DNA of 64,000 nt from the NCBI GenBank assembly GCA_014654705.1, contig JACVZY010000071.1, positions 155,439 to 219,438 of the forward strand. Reading direction: 5' to 3'. Of this stretch, positions 8,403 through 18,359 are shown in pieces; position 1 is the stretch's first letter; each line of letters opens with the position of its first letter. Origin of the DNA: Ignavibacteria bacterium. GTDB lineage: Bacteria > Bacteroidota > Ignavibacteria > Kapaibacteriales > UBA4661. The translations under genes were made by a program, and so were the position numbers. A model generated the notes under the pieces. The model did not search any database and was not told the origin of the DNA. It saw only the letters and a list, made by a program, of their open reading frames with translations.

Positions 8403-10388
8403 TTATCTTTTTTTGTCTTTGGTGTTGCCCGCACCGCCGTTCGATTGTCCCGGAAGTGAGCGTCCTTGTGCTCCGGCAGCTTCTTGTGCTTCGCGAAGGC
8501 GTTTTTGTAGCCAGCCTTCTTTTTTCGGTGCTTTTTTGAGGTCGGCAAGCGTCATTTTGTTCTTGGCAAAATGCGTTGTATAGTATTGCTGCGCCACACT
8601 CAGGATATTGAACATGAAGTAATAAAGCGACAAGCCGGAGGGCAGAGCGCTAAAACCAAACGTCATCATCACCGGCATCAGATAAACCATTGCGCGTTGC
8701 TGGGGGTCTTTAACGGTTGCGTATTGCTGTGCGAACATCGCCAGACCGGATGCAATCGCCAAGCCGGAAACAATATCAACATTCAAAAGTGGCAGTTTAA
8801 AGGGCAAACGGATGATTTCATCAGCAATGGAAAGGTCGTGTATCCAGCCGAAGAAAGGCGTTTGGCGAAGACTGATATCGGACGAGAAAACGCTGTAGAG
8901 TGCCGTAAAAATCGGGATTTGCAGCACAAGCGGCAAACACCCGCCAGCAGGATTGATGCCGTATTGGCTGTAAAGCGCCATTGTTTCTTGTTGCTGTTTC
9001 TGCATATCATCTTTGTACTTCGTCTTGATTTTTTCCATCTCTGGCGCGAGCAACTGCATCTTTTGTGCGGTGCGTGTCTGCCCGACGGTGAGCGGATGCA
9101 ACAGCAATTTCATCACCAATGAGAAAATGATAATTGCCAAGCCATAATTCGAGACGATGAACTTATAGACGAAACGCAAAAGTGGCAAAATAAAGTATTC
9201 ACCGACTGGATGAGCAATATATTGCAAGCCCAAGAAAGATTGGCTTGCGAAATTAAATGCCGATTCCAAACCATATGGCTTCAGCACTTCATAGTCCACC
9301 GGTCCAATATACACCGTGAAGTTGTCCACACGGTTATTACGATAGGGAACGTCAATTTTCATATCGTAGTATTCCAGTACGCCCTCTTGCGGAGCATCCA
9401 TTTTGTAGCCTGTAAGCGTTGTTTGGAGCGTTTCGTTACTCAGTGCCGCCGAGGGCTTGATAGCAGCCACAAAATACTTCGATTTAATCGCCGCAAAGTC
9501 TAGCACACCATTGGTTTCAACGGGTTTCGCATCTCCGCCTGCATCAATTTCCGAAGCCGTTCCGTTTTGAGCGAGCCACGCTTTTGCTTGGCTGGACTCA
9601 TCCACACTGTTTTTTTCTTGGAACTGCAAGCCATTTTGCCAAAGCAGCGTGTATTTTTTGTCCATAACGCCGTCCATGCCGCTTATACGCACAGCAAGGT
9701 TCGTGTGGTAACTATTCCCATAGAAAGTGTATGTTTTCTCAATAACACCGCCATTGGCAAGCGCAAGCGTTGCGACGATGGAAACGGAGTCGTTACCCGA
9801 GACGCGGAAGTAATTTCCCTGTGCACGTGGATTTTTTACTGCAAAGTAAAGCTCGCGTGTGTCCACGACGTTGCTTTCGCGTGTGGCAGCACCTTGTCCG
9901 TCGTTTCTATCAATGAATTTTATACCAAGCGCACCGAACTGATTTTTGAAAGGAACGAGCTGTACGGTATCGCCATACCAAGACTTAAATTCTTTTAATC
10001 GCCACGAGCGCACTGTACCGCCTTCAGCAATGACGCGGACTTTGATATGGTCATTTTCGACGACAATAGATTCATTCGCACCGGAAAGGTGTTTGTCATA
10101 GAGAGCGCCGAACTTACTGTGAAGCGGGTTGTTTGTTTTGCTGGGTGCGCCCGTTGCCGCTTGCTGCGGATTTCCTTGCGAAGAAGTGGGCGATTTGGCG
10201 GTTTCTGAGGAGGCTGGCTGTTGAGCGCTCAGTTCTTTAGCATTTTGCTCTTGAGCATTTTGCTCTTGGGCGCTTTGCTGTTCGCTCTGCTTTGGCTTTG
10301 GGGGCGGCGCTTGGATAGAAGTCCAGGTCATATAGCCCGCGACAATGATAGCGATTAGCAAAAAACCGATAAACTGTTTTCGTTCCAT
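8403..10388 (-). CDS. yidC: Membrane protein insertase YidC
   Basis: N-terminal TM (FIGFLLIAIIVAGYMTW), YNPVAIN-like core: NYGLAIIIFSLVMKLLLHPLTVGQTRTAQKMQLLAPEM, GINPAGGCLPLVLQIPIFTALYSVFS. Confidence 0.96.
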   Translation of the reverse strand: MERKQFIGFLLIAIIVAGYMTWTSIQAPPPKPKQSEQQSAQEQNAQEQNAKELSAQQPASSETAKSPTSSQGNPQQAATGAPSKTNNPLHSKFGALYDKHLSGANESIVVENDHIKVRVIAEGGTVRSWRLKEFKSWYGDTVQLVPFKNQFGALGIKFIDRNDGQGAATRESNVVDTRELYFAVKNPRAQGNYFRVSGNDSVSIVATLALANGGVIEKTYTFYGNSYHTNLAVRISGMDGVMDKKYTLLWQNGLQFQEKNSVDESSQAKAWLAQNGTASEIDAGGDAKPVETNGVLDFAAIKSKYFVAAIKPSAALSNETLQTTLTGYKMDAPQEGVLEYYDMKIDVPYRNNRVDNFTVYIGPVDYEVLKPYGLESAFNFASQSFLGLQYIAHPVGEYFILPLLRFVYKFIVSNYGLAIIIFSLVMKLLLHPLTVGQTRTAQKMQLLAPEMEKIKTKYKDDMQKQQQETMALYSQYGINPAGGCLPLVLQIPIFTALYSVFSSDISLRQTPFFGWIHDLSIADEIIRLPFKLPLLNVDIVSGLAIASGLAMFAQQYATVKDPQQRAMVYLMPVMMTFGFSALPSGLSLYYFMFNILSVAQQYYTTHFAKNKMTLADLKKAPKKEGWLQKRLREAQEAAGAQGRSLPGQSNGGAGNTKDKKR

Positions 10389-10441
10389 AGAATTTAAGTA
10401 CGAATGACGAATTAGGAATTACGAGTTAAGATTGCAAAAAA

Positions 10442-10651
10442 TTACGGAACAAGGTCAACGCCGCCCGGGTGAAAAGGATGGCATTTACTAATGCGCTTCA
10501 TGGCGAGCCAACCGCCGCGAAAAGCACCGTACTTTTCAACAGCTTCAATTGCATACACCGAACAGGTCGGATAGAACCGACATGCTGCCGGAAGCATGGG
10601 CGAAATAATACGTTTGTACAGCCGCAAGAACAAGAGTACAAGCCATTTCAT
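10442..10651 (-). CDS. yidD: Membrane protein insertion efficiency factor YidD
   Basis: [69 protein letters not shown]; start trimmed from the longer ORF. Confidence 0.95.
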   Translation of the reverse strand: MKWLVLLFLRLYKRIISPMLPAACRFYPTCSVYAIEAVEKYGAFRGGWLAMKRISKCHPFHPGGVDLVP

Positions 10652-10658
10652 GATATGC

Positions 10659-11135
10659 CTACATTTCGGTGCTAGAGTGCATTCTTGAGCGATAATACCG
10701 TTCCGCATTTTGAAAAATACGCTCGACAAGCGGTTGAATTTCCGCCAGATGTAGTAGAGACGGCTTGTCGGGAATGATGTTGCAAATAAGCACAATTGCG
10801 GCAATCGGGAATGGTTCCCGCTCTCCGTGAAAGGGCATTGCGTTCGCTTCCCAAAGGGCATTTTGCACCGCAGCACGAAGAATCCGCTTGATGCGGTTGC
10901 GCATGGCGGCAGGGCGTGTGCGCCGTTTGGCTCCTACACCTACAAGTACTGTATTTGCGGGAGTGTCGGCGAACTTGGCGGTATCGGGCAATGATGTTTT
11001 GAGCGCTGCGAGCGTATGGCGAAAAAGAATAAATCCCGTCACGCCGCGATAGGCAAACCGTGCTCCATGCTCAAAGACAATATCAAATGTACCGTGTCCT
11101 TTCAGCGGTGCAATGCGGACGTTCTGTGTTGTCAT
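10659..11135 (-). CDS. rnpA: Ribonuclease P protein component
   Basis: [29 protein letters not shown] matches the RnpA R/N-R-K-R core; sits between rpmH and yidD; start set at MTTQNVRI. Confidence 0.85.
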   Translation of the reverse strand: MTTQNVRIAPLKGHGTFDIVFEHGARFAYRGVTGFILFRHTLAALKTSLPDTAKFADTPANTVLVGVGAKRRTRPAAMRNRIKRILRAAVQNALWEANAMPFHGEREPFPIAAIVLICNIIPDKPSLLHLAEIQPLVERIFQNAERYYRSRMHSSTEM

Positions 11136-11274
11136 TGGGAAAAATAATTGATGCCAAAAGTGCTGAATGTGCCCCACGCGACCAAAGTGCTAAACACAAA
11201 TCAGGCGCAAGAAGAGTATTCATGCGCCTGAAAAGAAATAATCAATCATTGCCGATTGGGAAGTGCAAAGCCGA

Positions 11275-11430
11275 TTAACCGTTGCGTGGTTCGTCACTAA
11301 CGGTGAGGCGGTGCCGCCCTTTAGCGCGGCGTGCCGCAAGGACTTTGCGTCCGTTTTTGGTCGCCATGCGTGCACGGAAGCCGTGTACTCGGCGGCGGCG
11401 GATCTTGCTGGGTTGATACGTACGTTTCAT
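11275..11430 (-). CDS. rpmH: 50S ribosomal protein L34
   Basis: Reverse-strand reading: [51 protein letters not shown], a canonical L34; below the ORF-track size cut-off. Confidence 0.97.
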   Translation of the reverse strand: MKRTYQPSKIRRRRVHGFRARMATKNGRKVLAARRAKGRHRLTVSDEPRNG

Positions 11431-11622
11431 TGTGCGTTATGAAATAACAGTGAAAAACGAATAATTGTTTTTGCGGTACTTTAGCGAAAGACTACAAACA
11501 TAGTAAAATTTTGTGAAATACACAGCATTTTTTTCTAATGAATGTTCGCAAAATTTTATTACGCCGCGCGACATCTATTCATCGAAAACTCAGCATTGTG
11601 CGCTCAAAAACTCGTTAGAGTT

Positions 11623-13227
11623 TTACAATTTCGCCATTTTTGAGGCTTCAGGAAAGAGCGTAAGTGCTTTTTCTAATTGCTTGTTTTGAATAAGAGCAAT
11701 AATAAATGCACTGTCCTGCCAATTCCAGATGAAACTTGCAACCATGCCTTTCATAGTCGTGCGCAGTATTGCCTCTTCTTTGTCCCATTGGTCGGCATTC
11801 CACTCTACTTTTTTCTCTTTTGCAAGTTCTTTGTAAGTGTTCAAAAGCGTATCATCAACCTTGTAACCGGTCAAAAATGCTTTCAAATCTTTACCGTATT
11901 TTTTGCGAATGTCGTTGCCGTGCTTCAGGATGTACTCTTGCGTTGCTTCGGGAAATACGCCGCCTCTAGCGAGGGATTGGTAGAGCTTGCCGACGGTATC
12001 GCTTTTGACGACATAATCCGGCACAATGCCACCACCACCGACGACCTTGCGACCGTTCGCAGTTTTGAATGTTGGGCGTGAGGAGTCAGCATTTTCGCGG
12101 GCGTGCTCAAAGTTTGCTCCTTCTTGGAGGTCAATGCGTCCGTCTTGAGCATTGTACGATTTTTTGTCCTTGAACGCGCGTTGAATGAGGCGACCTGACG
12201 GCGTGTAGTATTTAGCAGTAGTCAGTTTTATGGAAGAGCCGTCACGTAGTGGGAAGAACTGCTGAACCAAGCCTTTACCAAATGTGGTCTCACCAACAAC
12301 AATACCACGGTCAAGGTCTTGAATTGCGCCCGATACAATCTCGCTTGCCGATGCAGAACCGCCATTGACCAAGACCACCAACGGTAAATCTTCAAGATTT
12401 CCGGCGGCAGTGGACGGGTACGATTCACGGATTTGTTCACTGCGGTCTTTAGTGTAAACAAGCGTACTACCCGCTTTGATGAACTCGTCTGCCAAGCGCC
12501 ATGCTTGGTCGAGATAGCCACCCGGATTATTGCGCAAATCTAACACAAGGCGCTTCATTCCTTGCTTCTTGAGGTTCTTTACGCCTTCGACCACATCTTG
12601 CGTGGTGGTAGCAGCAAAGCGGTCAATAAAAATGTAGCCGGTTTCTTTGTCAATCATGTAGCACGCCACAAGCGCAGGCGTATTGATTTGGCTGCGGGTA
12701 ATCTCAATGTCCATGAGTTTATCGGAGCCAATGCGTTTGACGGTTACAACGACCTTTGTGCCAAGCGGACCTTTGAGCTTGCGCGGCACACTATCCTGTT
12801 TGATGCCGACGGCATTTTCGCCGTTAATTTTGACGATTTTATCGCCGCAGAGCAACCCGACTTTTTCGCTCGGACCGTCGAAAAGCGGCGTAATGACGGT
12901 GAGTGTATCTTTCAGGATACCAAAGCGAATCCCAATACCGAAATAATTACCGCGGAATGCGTCGTCAAAATTTTCTTTTTGCTTTGCCGGCAGATAATCG
13001 GCATAGGGGTCGTTTAGTTGGTCTAATGCGCCACGAACAGCGCTTTCGCCGACTTTAACGGCATCGTTTTTATCAACATGATATTGCGAAATATACTGCA
13101 AGACATCATTTAATTTGTATGCCTGCAAAGACCATTCATCTTGCGAAGTAGCGGGTTGCAAGAGCACACCGCCCGTAACGCCTAAGACCAGAAATGCTGC
13201 GGCAGTAAGCCAAAGTCGTTTATTCAT
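11623..13227 (-). CDS. S41 family C-terminal processing peptidase (CtpA-like, PDZ domain)
   Basis: YFGIGIRFGILKDTLTVITPLFDGPSEKVGLLCGDKIVKING (PDZ), LDLRNNPGGYLDQA, VLVNGGSASASEIVSGAIQDLDRGIVVGETTFGKGLVQ. Confidence 0.95.
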   Translation of the reverse strand: MNKRLWLTAAAFLVLGVTGGVLLQPATSQDEWSLQAYKLNDVLQYISQYHVDKNDAVKVGESAVRGALDQLNDPYADYLPAKQKENFDDAFRGNYFGIGIRFGILKDTLTVITPLFDGPSEKVGLLCGDKIVKINGENAVGIKQDSVPRKLKGPLGTKVVVTVKRIGSDKLMDIEITRSQINTPALVACYMIDKETGYIFIDRFAATTTQDVVEGVKNLKKQGMKRLVLDLRNNPGGYLDQAWRLADEFIKAGSTLVYTKDRSEQIRESYPSTAAGNLEDLPLVVLVNGGSASASEIVSGAIQDLDRGIVVGETTFGKGLVQQFFPLRDGSSIKLTTAKYYTPSGRLIQRAFKDKKSYNAQDGRIDLQEGANFEHARENADSSRPTFKTANGRKVVGGGGIVPDYVVKSDTVGKLYQSLARGGVFPEATQEYILKHGNDIRKKYGKDLKAFLTGYKVDDTLLNTYKELAKEKKVEWNADQWDKEEAILRTTMKGMVASFIWNWQDSAFIIALIQNKQLEKALTLFPEASKMAKL

Positions 13228-13533
13228 GGTTGTTGTGGGGAAAATTGGAAAGAATAAAAACGGTAGAGATTGAAAAAGCGCATAACACCGTTTAGACGCT
13301 TCATTGCACCACAAAGTTACGGAAAAATCAAGGACTTTGGGCAAAGGAAGTGTTAAAGAGTGTTAAGCATATTTTTTTGCACCGCACTATCCGTGCCTTG
13401 ATTCTTTTTTTGTAATTTAAGCCTACACCTGTAACCTTCTCGTCCCCACAACACTTTATCTCGTTGGGTGTATTTGATTAAACGCCTTTTCTTTTACTTG
13501 TTCACCATTGTTCACTGCAAATTCATAAAAGCC

Positions 13534-16500
13534 ATGCTCCTAAGAACTATTTTTATTCGGTGTGTTGTTTTCTTCCTTTTGGGTGTAATTTGCCTGAGCG
13601 CCGAAGCGCTCGCGCAGCCCATGTCGTCGCGCAATGACACGGCACGCTCCAGTCGGGGTAAGGATTTTTACATGGTGTTTTTGCCTAATTTTCACGAAGA
13701 GGCGCGTGACACCTCCAATACACGGGATTCGCTTTTTATTTTCATCACGTGTGACAAAGCCACGAGCGGGCGTATCACCTACCGCAACCGCTTTGGAGGT
13801 GAGGCAGTGCGGACATTCTCACTGCCAGATCCAACGCAGATTTACTCTTTTGCCATCAACTACGGCAATCTGGAATTGGAAGGTTTTAATAGTAATCAAA
13901 GCCTGAATCCACTTTCCCAAAGTGAAAAGGTCGCACCGCAGTATTTTCGTATTGAGGCAAATGACGAAGTAACGGTCTATGCTCTCAATCAAGCCCGCTT
14001 CACGAGCGATGCACACTTAGTACTACCTGTTCCGGCGCTTGGGCGCGAGTATGTGGTGATGTCCTACACCAGTGATGGCGGTGGGCTGCCTTTTTTCGGC
14101 AACAGCGCTGGGAATGACACACCCTCGCAGTTTGCTGTTGTGGCTGTGGAGGACAATACCGATGTTACCATCACGCGCACCGCTCCGACGTATCCGAGCC
14201 AATCGACCGTAACGCAAACCATTCGGCTTCAGCGTGGCGAAAGTTATCTCTTGCAAGCTGATACGCGGCTCGAAAGCGGACGCGGAGACTTGACTGGTTC
14301 GCGTGTAAAATCTACAAAACCTGTGGCGGTATTTGGGAGCCACCAAAGGGCACTTCTACCCATCCAATTCAAATCTAACCTCAGTTCCCGCGACCACCTT
14401 GTAGAACAGATGCCGCCTCTGGAGACCTGGGGCAAAAGCGTGTTTATTGTTCCGCACGCCCAGCCAACAGTGCAGGCTATTGCCGGAAGCGACATCTACC
14501 GTGTGCTGGCTGCTTACGATAATACGCGCGTCTTGCTCAACGGGCAGCCGCTCACGACGCTGAACGCAGGACAGTTCTACGAAGCACCGCTCACCCAAGA
14601 AGGTTGGCTAACGGCGAACGAGCAAATACTTGTCGCCCAGTTCAAAAAGACTGCTACACCAAGCGGTCTCGGCGGTGGCGTAGGACCTCAAGTCGGCGAC
14701 CCGTTTATGATGGTCATTCCGACGGTGGAACAGTACGACAAAGGCTACCGCTTTATCAATGTCCGTGTGCGCGATGTTGGTGCGGCGAACAATGAGTCCT
14801 TCACCGAGCATTATGTAACAATGGTCATCCATGCAAACGGTGTCGGATCATTGCAATTTGACGGACAACCTGTTCCACAAAATGCTTTTCGCCCGATAGT
14901 CAATTCGGGCTATGTGTATGGCAATTTCCGCGTGAGCGCAGGTGTACACACGGCGCGGGCAGATTCAGGCTTTGGTATTTATGTCTATGGATACGGGCAA
15001 GCAAACTCCTACGGCTATATCGGCGGCGGAAAACTGCGCGTCATTGCGCCCGACCGCGACCCGCCGCAAATCGTCCTGCGCCCCGAGTGCTTCGGTGTGA
15101 GTGGCACTGTGCTGGACACGCTTGTAACCGATTCGCGCATTGACCGCGTAACGCTTATGCCCACAACCCTTGCCAACGTGCGGCTCTCGGTTGAGCCATT
15201 CACGCGCTATGCTGATTCGGTACGTTTCCGTGCCGACCTCATTAATACCTTTTCCGATGGTGGCTTTAGCATAGAGGCACGGGATTCCGTCGGCTTTATA
15301 ACGCAGCGTACTGTTCCCATGTTTGGCTTTACCGTTGGATTGGCTGGACAAGGTGCCACAGGAGCACCTTCATTATTGCGGCTTCAAGTGCCAACGGTCA
15401 CCACACGGACGTTTCCGCTTGTCATCACGAATTATGGCTCGACGGCTCAGACTATTTCCACGCTCCGTTTTGTGCAGGGTGCGGCGGGATTGCAGATTGT
15501 TGGGACGACACTGCCTATTGTCATAGCCGCTCGCTCAAGCGATACGCTTCGGGTGAGTTACCGTGCCCTTCAAGATGGTACTTTTACTGATACACTCCTT
15601 GTGGGTAGTACGTGTGCGAGCCGCGTGGTGGCTATTGCCAGCTTTGAATCTCAAACCGACCGCACTGCGCCAACCTCTCAACAGCAGCCGGATGTATGCG
15701 GTCAACGCATTGCCTTTGATTTTATCGAGGACGGCGCATTTTCATCCGGGATTGCGTCGGTGGTGGCGGAAATGCTCACGAACTGTACGCTCCGAACCGA
15801 TAGCATTGGCGGCGTGAGAACAAGAAGCGTTATCACCGTCATAAACCCCAGACGTGACGCGCTCTACACACTGCAAATACGCGACTCTTCGGGGAACGTG
15901 CTTACGCTGCGCGATATAATTCCGGGTTTCACTATGGAACTCGTCGGTGACCGCACCACTGCCGGTACTTTTACCGAGACAACTATAGCCGGAACAACGA
16001 ATTGCATCACGCTTCAATACCGCAATGTTGGTTTGAGGACATTTTCGCTTCCTGCGCTTGCACCGCAGGGGAATAAATACTTTTCCCTCCCTGTCACACA
16101 ACTTCCTTTCGCCGTCGCACCCGGAGAGACACGGAGCGTTTCGGTTTGCTTCGCACCGATTGAACTCAAAGACTATCGCGATACGCTCATTATTGGCGGG
16201 AATTGTCTTGGCGATACCCTCATTCTGCGTGGTGCGGGAATCGCGCCTGTGCGGGTGGTGGATTCACGCTGTGATGTGCCGCTTCGTCTGCGCACCATTT
16301 CTACGCCTACGGCGCTTGCGATTGTGAACGCTCTTCCGCAGCCCGCTTCGGATGCTGCTACCGTACGCGTTATGGTAAGCGAGACCGTAGAAATCAGTAT
16401 GAAACTGTACACCGCTGCAGGTGTAGAGCGTGCAAGCGTCTATGAAGGTGCACTCCAAGCAGGCGAAACGGATGTCATACTCGGAACACAAGGTTTAGAG

Positions 16501-16572
16501 CCGGGTGTATATTTCTGCGTTGTGCAATCGGGAACAAAACGGGCTGTACGGCAGATAGTGATTATGAGGTAA
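13534..16572 (+). CDS. Secreted protein with IgGFc-binding-like N-terminal region, choice-of-anchor-D-like repeats and T9SS type A sorting tail
   Basis: SSRGKDFYMVFLPNF, VDVTITR-like segments, STKPVAVFGSHQRA...RDHLVEQMPPLETWGKSVFIVPHAQ; C-terminal GVYFCVVQSGTKRAVRQIVIMR. Confidence 0.8.
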   Translation: MLLRTIFIRCVVFFLLGVICLSAEALAQPMSSRNDTARSSRGKDFYMVFLPNFHEEARDTSNTRDSLFIFITCDKATSGRITYRNRFGGEAVRTFSLPDPTQIYSFAINYGNLELEGFNSNQSLNPLSQSEKVAPQYFRIEANDEVTVYALNQARFTSDAHLVLPVPALGREYVVMSYTSDGGGLPFFGNSAGNDTPSQFAVVAVEDNTDVTITRTAPTYPSQSTVTQTIRLQRGESYLLQADTRLESGRGDLTGSRVKSTKPVAVFGSHQRALLPIQFKSNLSSRDHLVEQMPPLETWGKSVFIVPHAQPTVQAIAGSDIYRVLAAYDNTRVLLNGQPLTTLNAGQFYEAPLTQEGWLTANEQILVAQFKKTATPSGLGGGVGPQVGDPFMMVIPTVEQYDKGYRFINVRVRDVGAANNESFTEHYVTMVIHANGVGSLQFDGQPVPQNAFRPIVNSGYVYGNFRVSAGVHTARADSGFGIYVYGYGQANSYGYIGGGKLRVIAPDRDPPQIVLRPECFGVSGTVLDTLVTDSRIDRVTLMPTTLANVRLSVEPFTRYADSVRFRADLINTFSDGGFSIEARDSVGFITQRTVPMFGFTVGLAGQGATGAPSLLRLQVPTVTTRTFPLVITNYGSTAQTISTLRFVQGAAGLQIVGTTLPIVIAARSSDTLRVSYRALQDGTFTDTLLVGSTCASRVVAIASFESQTDRTAPTSQQQPDVCGQRIAFDFIEDGAFSSGIASVVAEMLTNCTLRTDSIGGVRTRSVITVINPRRDALYTLQIRDSSGNVLTLRDIIPGFTMELVGDRTTAGTFTETTIAGTTNCITLQYRNVGLRTFSLPALAPQGNKYFSLPVTQLPFAVAPGETRSVSVCFAPIELKDYRDTLIIGGNCLGDTLILRGAGIAPVRVVDSRCDVPLRLRTISTPTALAIVNALPQPASDAATVRVMVSETVEISMKLYTAAGVERASVYEGALQAGETDVILGTQGLEPGVYFCVVQSGTKRAVRQIVIMR

Positions 16573-16772
16573 AACGCGCACTCGTATTTAATTCACCTCA
16601 TAATATAGAGTCTTTCATTCGATTGCTCCCACGCTGTGTATAAATCGCTTGTGTGATTGAACGAATTTCCCTAGATTACGACGTTTTCACAACGTTTGTG
16701 GGCAGATGTTCTTGGTTTGTGCGTCTTTGCTCATTACCCGTCTTTTCCTGTCATTATCTTTTCCTGAGCAGT

Positions 16773-18335
16773 ATGGCTTTGACTCCTTTTCAACGTCTTT
16801 TCTCGCGTTCAGCGGGTGTGCTGGCGCATATTACTTCACTTCCTTGCCGATTTGGAATTGGTGATATTGGCAAATCTGCCTATCAGTTTGTAGATTTTCT
16901 TGCTACCGCACAGCAGCGCCTCTGGCAAGTTCTGCCGCTCACGCCGACCGGCTATGGAAACAGCCCGTATTATTCGTACTCAGCAATGGCAGGTAATCAT
17001 GTACTCATCAGCCCCGATGCGCTGAAAGAGCGCGGCTATCTGACGGACGACGATTTGGCTCATATCCCCAATTTCTCGGACGACCACGTGGATTTTGGCG
17101 CGGTTATTCCGTTCAAAATGGGTTTGTTTGAAAAGGCGTTTGCTCGTTTTAGCGCTCATAAAACAGAAAAAGATGCTGCTAATTTCGACAAATTTTGTAG
17201 AAACAATGCTTCATGGCTTCCTGATTTTGCGCTCTTTGTGGCGCTCAAAGACGGCAAGTACAAGGGACAGCCGTGGGACAAATGGGAGGAAGGTGACCGC
17301 CTGCGCGAGAAAAAAGCAATGGACACTGCGCGCAAAAAATACTCTCATCTTATTGAACTGCACACATTTTTGCAGTATGAGTTTGCAACCGAATGGCAAG
17401 CGCTCCGTCTCTACGCCAATAGCAAAGGAGTGGCATTAGTGGGCGATATTCCGATTTTTGTGGCATACGATTCTGCTGATGTATGGTCAAAAAAAGAAGC
17501 GTTTCGTCTTGATGGCAATGCCCTTCCAACGCACGTTGCGGGGGTACCACCCGACTATTTTTCCGCCACCGGACAGCTTTGGGGAAATCCTCACTACAAC
17601 TGGGCGCAAATGGAGAAAGATAATTTCACATGGTGGGGCGATCGCTTCCAAAAGTGTATGGAGCTCTACAACGTCGTTCGTGTTGACCATTTCCGAGGCT
17701 TCGAGGCATTTTGGGAAGTCCCTTTTGGCGAACCAACAGCTATGAAAGGCAAGTGGGTAGCGGCTCCGGGGCAAAAACTTTTCAAAGCCATGAAAAAACG
17801 TTTTGGTGATTTGCCTGTTATTGCAGAGGATTTGGGTTTGATAACGCCTGAAGTAACGGCACTTCGCAAAGAATTCGGTATGCCGGGCATGAAAATTTTG
17901 CAATTTGGCTATGAAGGTGGCGACCCAACCGATGCCTTTCTACCGCATAACTACGAGACCGATTGCGTGGTCTATACCGGTACACACGACAACGACACTA
18001 CTTTGGGGTGGTTCCGTGCTTGCAGCGACGATAGAAAACGTAATGCTCTCGAGTACCTGCGGGCTTCCAGCGAGCAGGAAGTTGTGTGGGAAATGATTCG
18101 TGCGGCATATCTTTCGACAGCGCTCTACGCCATTATCCCCTTGCAGGATATTCTCACGCTGGGTACAGAATTCCGTATGAATTTTCCCGGCAAAGCCGAC
18201 GGTAATTGGGGGTATCGCTTACTTCCGAATCAACTTGGCGATTGGCATATTACCATGCTTTCCAAGCTGGCAAGGATTGCAAATCGGCTTGAACCGATTG
18301 AAAAAGAAGCCGTGAAACTGGAATCCACCATTTAA
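16773..18335 (+). CDS. malQ: 4-alpha-glucanotransferase
   Basis: GVLAHITSLPCRFGIGDIGKSAYQFVDFLATAQQRLWQVLPLTPTGYGNSPYYSYSAMAGN, VRVDHFRGFEAFWEVP, IAEDLGLITPEV, TGTHDNDTTLGW. Confidence 0.96.
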   Translation: MALTPFQRLFSRSAGVLAHITSLPCRFGIGDIGKSAYQFVDFLATAQQRLWQVLPLTPTGYGNSPYYSYSAMAGNHVLISPDALKERGYLTDDDLAHIPNFSDDHVDFGAVIPFKMGLFEKAFARFSAHKTEKDAANFDKFCRNNASWLPDFALFVALKDGKYKGQPWDKWEEGDRLREKKAMDTARKKYSHLIELHTFLQYEFATEWQALRLYANSKGVALVGDIPIFVAYDSADVWSKKEAFRLDGNALPTHVAGVPPDYFSATGQLWGNPHYNWAQMEKDNFTWWGDRFQKCMELYNVVRVDHFRGFEAFWEVPFGEPTAMKGKWVAAPGQKLFKAMKKRFGDLPVIAEDLGLITPEVTALRKEFGMPGMKILQFGYEGGDPTDAFLPHNYETDCVVYTGTHDNDTTLGWFRACSDDRKRNALEYLRASSEQEVVWEMIRAAYLSTALYAIIPLQDILTLGTEFRMNFPGKADGNWGYRLLPNQLGDWHITMLSKLARIANRLEPIEKEAVKLESTI

Positions 18336-18359
18336 GAATCGCAGAGAACAGAAGCAGCC

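Noticed and set aside
8571-9122. Plus-strand ORFs opposite yidC (8571-9122, 9567-9998)
   Set aside because: Mirror reading frames of yidC; no independent coding evidence.
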